A DNA stretch of 64,000 nt. Origin: Breoghania corrubedonensis. GTDB taxonomy: Bacteria > Pseudomonadota > Alphaproteobacteria > Rhizobiales > Stappiaceae. Shown piece after piece: positions 59,789 to 64,000 of the stretch. The position numbers and the translations under genes were made by a program. Location of the stretch: positions 121,986 through 185,985 of the forward strand of contig NZ_QAYG01000010.1 in assembly GCF_003053845.1 (NCBI RefSeq), given 5' to 3'. Under the pieces are notes generated by a model, which made no database searches, had not been told where the DNA came from, and was given only the letters and a program-made list of their open reading frames with translations. Every line of letters begins with the position of its first letter. Position 1 is the stretch's first letter.

Positions 59789-62181
59789 GATGCGACCTCC
59801 GGATGCGGCTCGGAGACGGGCTTCAGCGGCCCCCCCGTCGGCGGATTGCCTGGCACCTTCGACCCGCGCGAGCGAATACGAATCAGCGCCAGAATGGCGA
59901 GGCCGGTGACCATCACGACGGAGATCTCGCCCAGCGTATCAAGGCCGCGGAAGTCGACGATGATGACGTTGACGATGTTGCGCCCGTGCGCAACCACCCG
60001 CGAATTGGCAGCGAAGAAATCGGACAGGCGGCTGTCGAAGGGCACCTGTGTCACCGCCATCAGCAGCGCGCCGAAGCCAATGCCGCCGGCGATCGCGATG
60101 ATCATGTGCGAGATGGTTTCGGAGAAGGGTCGGTTGTCCTTGGCGGTCAGGTTGAGCCGGGTCATCACCAGGGCGAGGATGACCACCGACAGCGTTTCCA
60201 CCATGAACTGGGTGAAGGAGAGGTCCGGCGCGCCGAAGAGCATGTAAAGGACGGCGACCGCGAAGCCCTGGATGCCGAGCGAGACGATGGCGATGAGACG
60301 CGTGCGCGCCGCCAGCACCGCGATGATGCCGATCACAACGAGCGCGAGCACGAGCCATTCGTAAAACCGGAAATCCGGCATCGTCGGCATCGAGGGACCT
60401 TCGCCGTAGTAGATCATCGGCACCAGAAGCGCCGCGGCCACGACCACGAAGACGGTGTTCATGTAGATCTGCATCTTGCCGGGCTGGACGATGGCCGTGA
60501 AGGCGCCGGCGAAACGCACGACAAGCGAGATGAACTGGTCGAAACCGCGGTCCGGCCCCCAGCCGATGGCCTTCAGCACGCCCGCCATTCCCCGCCTGAC
60601 GGCATCGATCTGCCAGAAGACGAAAAGCCCCGCCGCCACTGTCACGAGCGAAAGGTAAAGCGGCGCGCCTATATGGGCCGGGATCAGATGATAGTCGCCT
60701 TCGACCGGCACGCCCGCCACCGCGCCCGCCATGGGCCCGAGGAGCGAGGGACCCGACCAGCCGACACCGACGGCGGCGGCCAAGCCGCACAGAGCCAGCG
60801 TCAACGGCCCGATCCACATAAGGACAGGTCCCTCATGGGCAGGCTTTGGCGTCTTGGTGGGCTTGCCGAGGAAGGGTTTGAAGGCGACGGCAAAGGCGGC
60901 CGCCAGCATCAGGGCGTTGCCCGTCACGGCAACCGCCGTCAGAAGCTCCGAACGCCCGGCGAGGTTCCAGGTTCCCTCGTAGAGCACTTCCTTGGCGATG
61001 AAGCCGATGAAGGGCGGCAGGCCACCCATCGAAAGGGCCGCGAGCACGGCGCAGAGGAAGGTGATCGGCATCGCCTTGCGCAGGCCGCCGAGACGACCGA
61101 GATCGCGCGTGCCGGTCTCGTGGTCGACGAGGCCCGCCACCATGAACAGCGCGCCCTTGAACAGCGCGTGGGCGAAGAGATAGAGCACCGCGCCTTCGAT
61201 CGCGACCTCGCTGCCCGCCCCCGTCAGCATGACGAGCAGGCCGAGCGAGGCGACCGTGGTGTAGGCCAGCATCATTTTCAGATCGCTCTGGCGCACGGCC
61301 AGAAGCGTACCGACCAGCAGCGTGACGCCGCCAAACAGCGGTAACACGGTCATCCAGGCAGAGGTATCGCCAAGCACCGGATTGAGCCGCATCAGCAGGT
61401 AGACGCCCGCCTTCACCATGGTGGCGGAATGCAGATATGCGGAAACCGGCGTCGGCGCCTCCATGGCGTTCGGCAGCCAGAAATGGAACGGGAACTGGGC
61501 GGACTTCGTGAAGGCGCCAAGCAGCACCATGATCAGGATCGGCGTGTAGAGCGCGCTTTCGCGCAGCACGTCGCCCGACGCGATCACGTCCGCCATTTCC
61601 CTCTTGCCGGTCACGGAGATGATCATCAGGAAACCGGCCAGAAGCGCCAGTCCACCGCCGCCGGTGACCACCAGCGCCTGCATCGCGGCACGCCTGGAGG
61701 CGGTGCGCAGATGATCGAAACCGATCAGCAGGAAGGAGGTGATCGAGGTCAGCTCCCAGAAGATGAACATGGTGATCAGGTTGGACCCGGTCACCACACC
61801 CAGCATGGAGCCCATGAACAGGAACAAAAAGGACAGGAACCGCCCCTGCTGGGCGTGCCCCTTCATGTAGCCGCCGGCATACAGGATGATCAGCGTGCCA
61901 ATGCCGGAGACGATCAGCGCGAACAGAACCGCCAGGCCGTCGAGAAAGAAGGTGAAATTGACCCCGTAGGCCGGCACCCAGGCGAAGCCTTCCGTAAAGG
62001 TCTCGCCGTGCGAAACCGCGCCGACATACCGAAAGAAATGGAGAAAGACCAAAGCCGGCACGATCGCCAGTACCCAGGCCGCATTGTGCTTGAAAACGCG
62101 CACCATCGTCGGTGCAGCAAGGGCCGCGGCAAACGGTGCCAGCACCGCGATCACCGTGTAGTCCACCCCGAATAGCGCCAT
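59785..62181 (-). CDS. mrpA: Mrp antiporter subunit A
   Basis: A 798-residue NuoL-like subunit, the largest of the Mrp complex, with about 20 membrane helices. Motifs include [20 protein letters not shown] with the conserved transmembrane Glu, [20 protein letters not shown] with [16 protein letters not shown], and [18 protein letters not shown]. The C-terminal part has [23 protein letters not shown] 62181 ([13 protein letters not shown]) follows AAGGGACG; in-frame starts further upstream lie in a repeat array. The operon order is mrpA-B-C-D-E-F-G. The complex probably supports Na+ or alkaline pH tolerance. Confidence 0.95.
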   Translation of the reverse strand: MALFGVDYTVIAVLAPFAAALAAPTMVRVFKHNAAWVLAIVPALVFLHFFRYVGAVSHGETFTEGFAWVPAYGVNFTFFLDGLAVLFALIVSGIGTLIILYAGGYMKGHAQQGRFLSFLFLFMGSMLGVVTGSNLITMFIFWELTSITSFLLIGFDHLRTASRRAAMQALVVTGGGGLALLAGFLMIISVTGKREMADVIASGDVLRESALYTPILIMVLLGAFTKSAQFPFHFWLPNAMEAPTPVSAYLHSATMVKAGVYLLMRLNPVLGDTSAWMTVLPLFGGVTLLVGTLLAVRQSDLKMMLAYTTVASLGLLVMLTGAGSEVAIEGAVLYLFAHALFKGALFMVAGLVDHETGTRDLGRLGGLRKAMPITFLCAVLAALSMGGLPPFIGFIAKEVLYEGTWNLAGRSELLTAVAVTGNALMLAAAFAVAFKPFLGKPTKTPKPAHEGPVLMWIGPLTLALCGLAAAVGVGWSGPSLLGPMAGAVAGVPVEGDYHLIPAHIGAPLYLSLVTVAAGLFVFWQIDAVRRGMAGVLKAIGWGPDRGFDQFISLVVRFAGAFTAIVQPGKMQIYMNTVFVVVAAALLVPMIYYGEGPSMPTMPDFRFYEWLVLALVVIGIIAVLAARTRLIAIVSLGIQGFAVAVLYMLFGAPDLSFTQFMVETLSVVILALVMTRLNLTAKDNRPFSETISHMIIAIAGGIGFGALLMAVTQVPFDSRLSDFFAANSRVVAHGRNIVNVIIVDFRGLDTLGEISVVMVTGLAILALIRIRSRGSKVPGNPPTGGPLKPVSEPHPEVAS

Positions 62182-62712
62182 AGCCGTCCCTTGGCCCGCC
62201 GACTGGGCCGTCAACATGGATCCGGCGTACGGACCCGTCACGTGAACCCGTCTCGTGGGTTCTTCACGTGGATCCGTTTTGCGGACCCCTCTCACATGGA
62301 CCCGCCCGGCAGATCCGATACAGAAAACCCGCCAAGGGGTCATCACCCGGGCCTGACCAGTGGCCCGTCGTCACCAAGTCTTCGACGCCTCTCGGCGCAT
62401 TCCCCTCCGAATCGCCCGGTCAAACCAGACTCGCGCGATAAAAGTCACCGTTTCGATATACGCAGGACGGAGAAAGTGCAAGTTGCCGACAGGACATGCT
62501 ATTTCATGTTTGTCTGAACAAGCGGTTTATGCCTCATTGCCTATTCTCGCCGAACTTGACGATATGGCAGTCCGACGGTTGCGAGACAACTTTCCGTCAT
62601 GGGAGCGGGCGAAGACAATTGCCGGTCGAAACCTTGCCCCTCGCCATTGCCGCCGGCCTCCCCTCAACCTAAGTAGGAAAACAGAGACGTCATTCGCACA
62701 GGAGCGCCGGCC
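62182..62712. other. Divergent region between mrpA and msrB
   Basis: This 531-base region must contain the promoters of both the mrp operon (minus) and msrB (plus). Its first 140 bases hold a degenerate repeat array. The rest, 62330-62712, is ordinary unique DNA with short frames that lack support. Confidence 0.5.
62215..62319. repeat. Degenerate 13-15 bp repeat array before mrpA
   Basis: Eight copies of a unit close to RTGGAYCCGT start at about 62215, 62229, 62242, 62255, 62268, 62281, 62296 and 62310, so the spacing is 13-15 bases. Examples are CATGGATCCG, ACGGACCCGT, GTGAACCCGT, GTGGATCCGT and ATGGACCCGC. It lies 34-138 bases upstream of the mrpA start. Confidence 0.75.
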
Positions 62713-63129
62713 ATGAGCAGCGAGACGAAGACAAAGGTGGATCTGAGCGACGCCGAATGGCGGGAGCGCCTGACCCCCGAACAATTCGCCGTGACCCGCG
62801 AGCATGGCACGGAACGCGCCGGCACAGGCCCCTATCTCGATGAAAAGCGGGCGGGCATCTACAAGTGCGTATGCTGCGGGGCGGATCTCTTCCCCTCGCA
62901 GACCAAGTACGAATCCGGGTCAGGCTGGCCGAGCTTCTATGCGCCGCTGGACAAGAGCGCCGTTGCGGAAGTCGATGACAATTCGCTGTTCATGCGACGC
63001 ACGGAAATCCGCTGCGCGCGTTGCGACGCGCATCTGGGCCATGTATTCCCCGACGGCCCTCGCCCCACAGGCCTGCGTTACTGCACAAATGGCCTTTCGC
63101 TCGATTTCACCCCCGAGGACGAACAGTAA
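62713..63129 (+). CDS. msrB: Peptide methionine-(R)-S-oxide reductase MsrB
   Basis: A 138-residue MsrB that repairs the R-epimer of methionine sulfoxide using thioredoxin. Four Cys bind structural zinc: Cys52/Cys55 (KCVCCGADL) and Cys101/Cys104 ([14 protein letters not shown]). The catalytic Cys124 is in LRYCTNG, where most relatives have [18 protein letters not shown] is the substrate-pocket motif. The start follows ACAGGAG. It is a single gene, divergent from mrpA. Confidence 0.95.
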   Translation: MSSETKTKVDLSDAEWRERLTPEQFAVTREHGTERAGTGPYLDEKRAGIYKCVCCGADLFPSQTKYESGSGWPSFYAPLDKSAVAEVDDNSLFMRRTEIRCARCDAHLGHVFPDGPRPTGLRYCTNGLSLDFTPEDEQ

Positions 63130-63176
63130 TCGGTGGGCGACAACGCGCCCACGCACATCAGGCAGTGTCGCTCGCG

Positions 63177-63734
63177 TCAATCCTTCGCCGCGTAGTATCG
63201 GTACGCGAGCGCACGCAGACGTCTTGAGCGGAAATGCCTGAGCTGCGCGGGCGGAACATCGAAGCTGACGCCTGTCTCGTTGCCGCGCCGCCAGCGCACG
63301 GTCGCGGGTACGATCGTCTCCTCCAGCTCGTCGAAGAGCACGATGATATCGGGAAGCGGCACGGACGCGGCGACGATCAGTTTCGCCCCACCCGCCGACA
63401 GATCGCGGATAGCGCATTCGCTCAGGAAGCGGTCATCGAGATCGGCGATCTTGCCCATGCGCAGACGGGTCGCGCGGCGCGGATGACTGCGGGCTTCACC
63501 GCCCGAGCCCGTGCCGGACGTTTTTTTCGCTCCCCCGCCCGCCTTGCGCGCGGACGACTGCGCGGCATCGTCTAGACCCTTTCTGGTAACGCGAGCGGCA
63601 ACGAGGTCGATCACCTCGCCGACTTTCTCGCCCCCTTTGGGCTCCGCCGCGTGCGCATGCGGGCGCGAACGACGGCCACGCGGCGGGCGTGAGGGCGATA
63701 CGGCTTCCGGGTCACTATCTGTCGGCTCGCTCAT
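63177..63734 (-). CDS. PilZ-domain protein
   Basis: A 185-residue protein. The N-terminal 85 residues are polar and disordered, with many Arg, Gly and Ser. A C-terminal PilZ domain follows, with the c-di-GMP contact motifs RRATRLRMG (RxxxR) and IRDLSAGGAKL (D/NxSxxG). It probably binds cyclic di-GMP and modulates an effector. It stands alone near the right edge. Confidence 0.8.
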   Translation of the reverse strand: MSEPTDSDPEAVSPSRPPRGRRSRPHAHAAEPKGGEKVGEVIDLVAARVTRKGLDDAAQSSARKAGGGAKKTSGTGSGGEARSHPRRATRLRMGKIADLDDRFLSECAIRDLSAGGAKLIVAASVPLPDIIVLFDELEETIVPATVRWRRGNETGVSFDVPPAQLRHFRSRRLRALAYRYYAAKD

Positions 63735-63911
63735 GGACGACAGGATAGGGAGGGAAGCTTGCGCGAGGCCGGTGAGGAAGGCGGGGCCTCTTGGCGGGCC
63801 GGCGACATTCCGTCACCCAGGACTCAGCCCCGAGGGCACGTTGATGAAGGTCCGCATCCCATCTCCATGATGGATGCCCTGGGGCGCCGCCCGGCGCGGG
63901 GCACAAAGTCA

Positions 63912-63972
63912 GTGACCTCCACCCGAGGTGGAGGTTTGAAACGCTGCGCTTGAACCACTGGAAGTGGTTTTG
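63912..63972 (-). mobile_element. Putative IS200/IS605-type right end with hairpins
   Basis: Two perfect hairpins lie here: ACCTCCACC-CGA-GGTGGAGGT (63915-63935) and AACCACT-GGA-AGTGGTT (63953-63969). On the minus strand the order is AAACCTCCACC-stem-GGTGGAGGTCACTGAC, like the right ends of TnpB-type IS200/IS605 elements, where the structured omega RNA ends. The matching tnpB would lie beyond the right edge on the minus strand; a frame entering from 64000 ends at a TAG near 63980. The hairpins are certain; the element is an inference. Confidence 0.5.
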
Positions 63973-64000
63973 TTAGCGCCTAGTAGCTACGATTGAACAG

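Noticed and set aside
1..64000. CRISPR arrays, tRNA and rRNA genes
   Set aside because: No regularly spaced direct repeats of 23-40 bases and no cloverleaf with a recognisable T-arm were found. The short tandem arrays seen (feuQ, mrpA upstream) are minisatellites, not CRISPR.

Overview
The window is about 64 kb of high-GC alphaproteobacterial chromosome. Several things point to the order Hyphomicrobiales (Rhizobiales): the gene order ccmI-ccmE-ccmF-ccmH-degP with a FeuP/FeuQ-type two-component pair nearby, a MucR/Ros zinc-finger regulator, DUF2336, DUF5330, DUF1491 and DUF6456 proteins, and a chromosomal gene transfer agent (GTA) cluster of the Rhodobacter capsulatus type. The sequence does not support a genus name.

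Region 1 (1-11700, nearly all minus strand) is envelope and redox maintenance. It holds the start of a DegP protease, the cytochrome c maturation operon ccmIEFH, a 534-residue unknown protein, a glycine-zipper lipoprotein, and a PepSY protein followed by a FeuP/FeuQ-like regulator and sensor.

Region 2 (11742-33462, minus strand) is a complete GTA structural cluster. In transcription order it runs gp1 (small terminase), gp2 (large terminase), gp3 (portal), gp3.5, gp4 (prohead protease), gp5 (capsid), gp6, gp7, gp8, gp9 (tail tube), gp10, gp10.1, gp11 (tape measure), gp12, gp13, gp14 (peptidase), gp15 (baseplate hub), a DUF2793 fibre, a methyltransferase, an endolysin and a 3TM holin. No integrase, repressor or replication gene is present, which fits a domesticated GTA rather than a prophage. 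Four plus-strand genes interrupt it: two paralogous small secreted proteins between gp2 and gp3, a YdcH-type protein between gp11 and gp12, and an HNGGPPLD protein between gp13 and gp14. There is also a 226-bp palindromic element. A CCCTTTC slippery heptamer sits exactly where a -1 shift would join gp10 to gp10.1. The tip of the fibre gene and the methyltransferase are visibly AT-richer than everything around them.

Region 3 (33906-45300) is core genome: a HemG-like flavodoxin, a DUF2336 protein and a small conserved protein divergent across a region with CtrA-type boxes, a lipoprotein, a YcgN protein, a PBP1A operon with DUF1214 and DUF1254 proteins, two large palindromic repeat elements, and SufE-DUF1491 and DUF5330 genes.

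Region 4 (45600-55750) holds a PAS histidine kinase coupled to a peptidoglycan-binding protein, a TetR-controlled EmrAB/OprM-type tripartite efflux operon with palindromic operators, a DUF6456 / orphan DnaA-domain-IV pair, and mucR.

Region 5 (56187-64000) is a seven-gene mrpABCDEFG cation/proton antiporter operon with a degenerate 13-15 bp repeat array just upstream of mrpA, then msrB, a PilZ protein, and two hairpins at the right edge that look like the end of an IS200/IS605-type element. No tRNA, rRNA or CRISPR array was seen.
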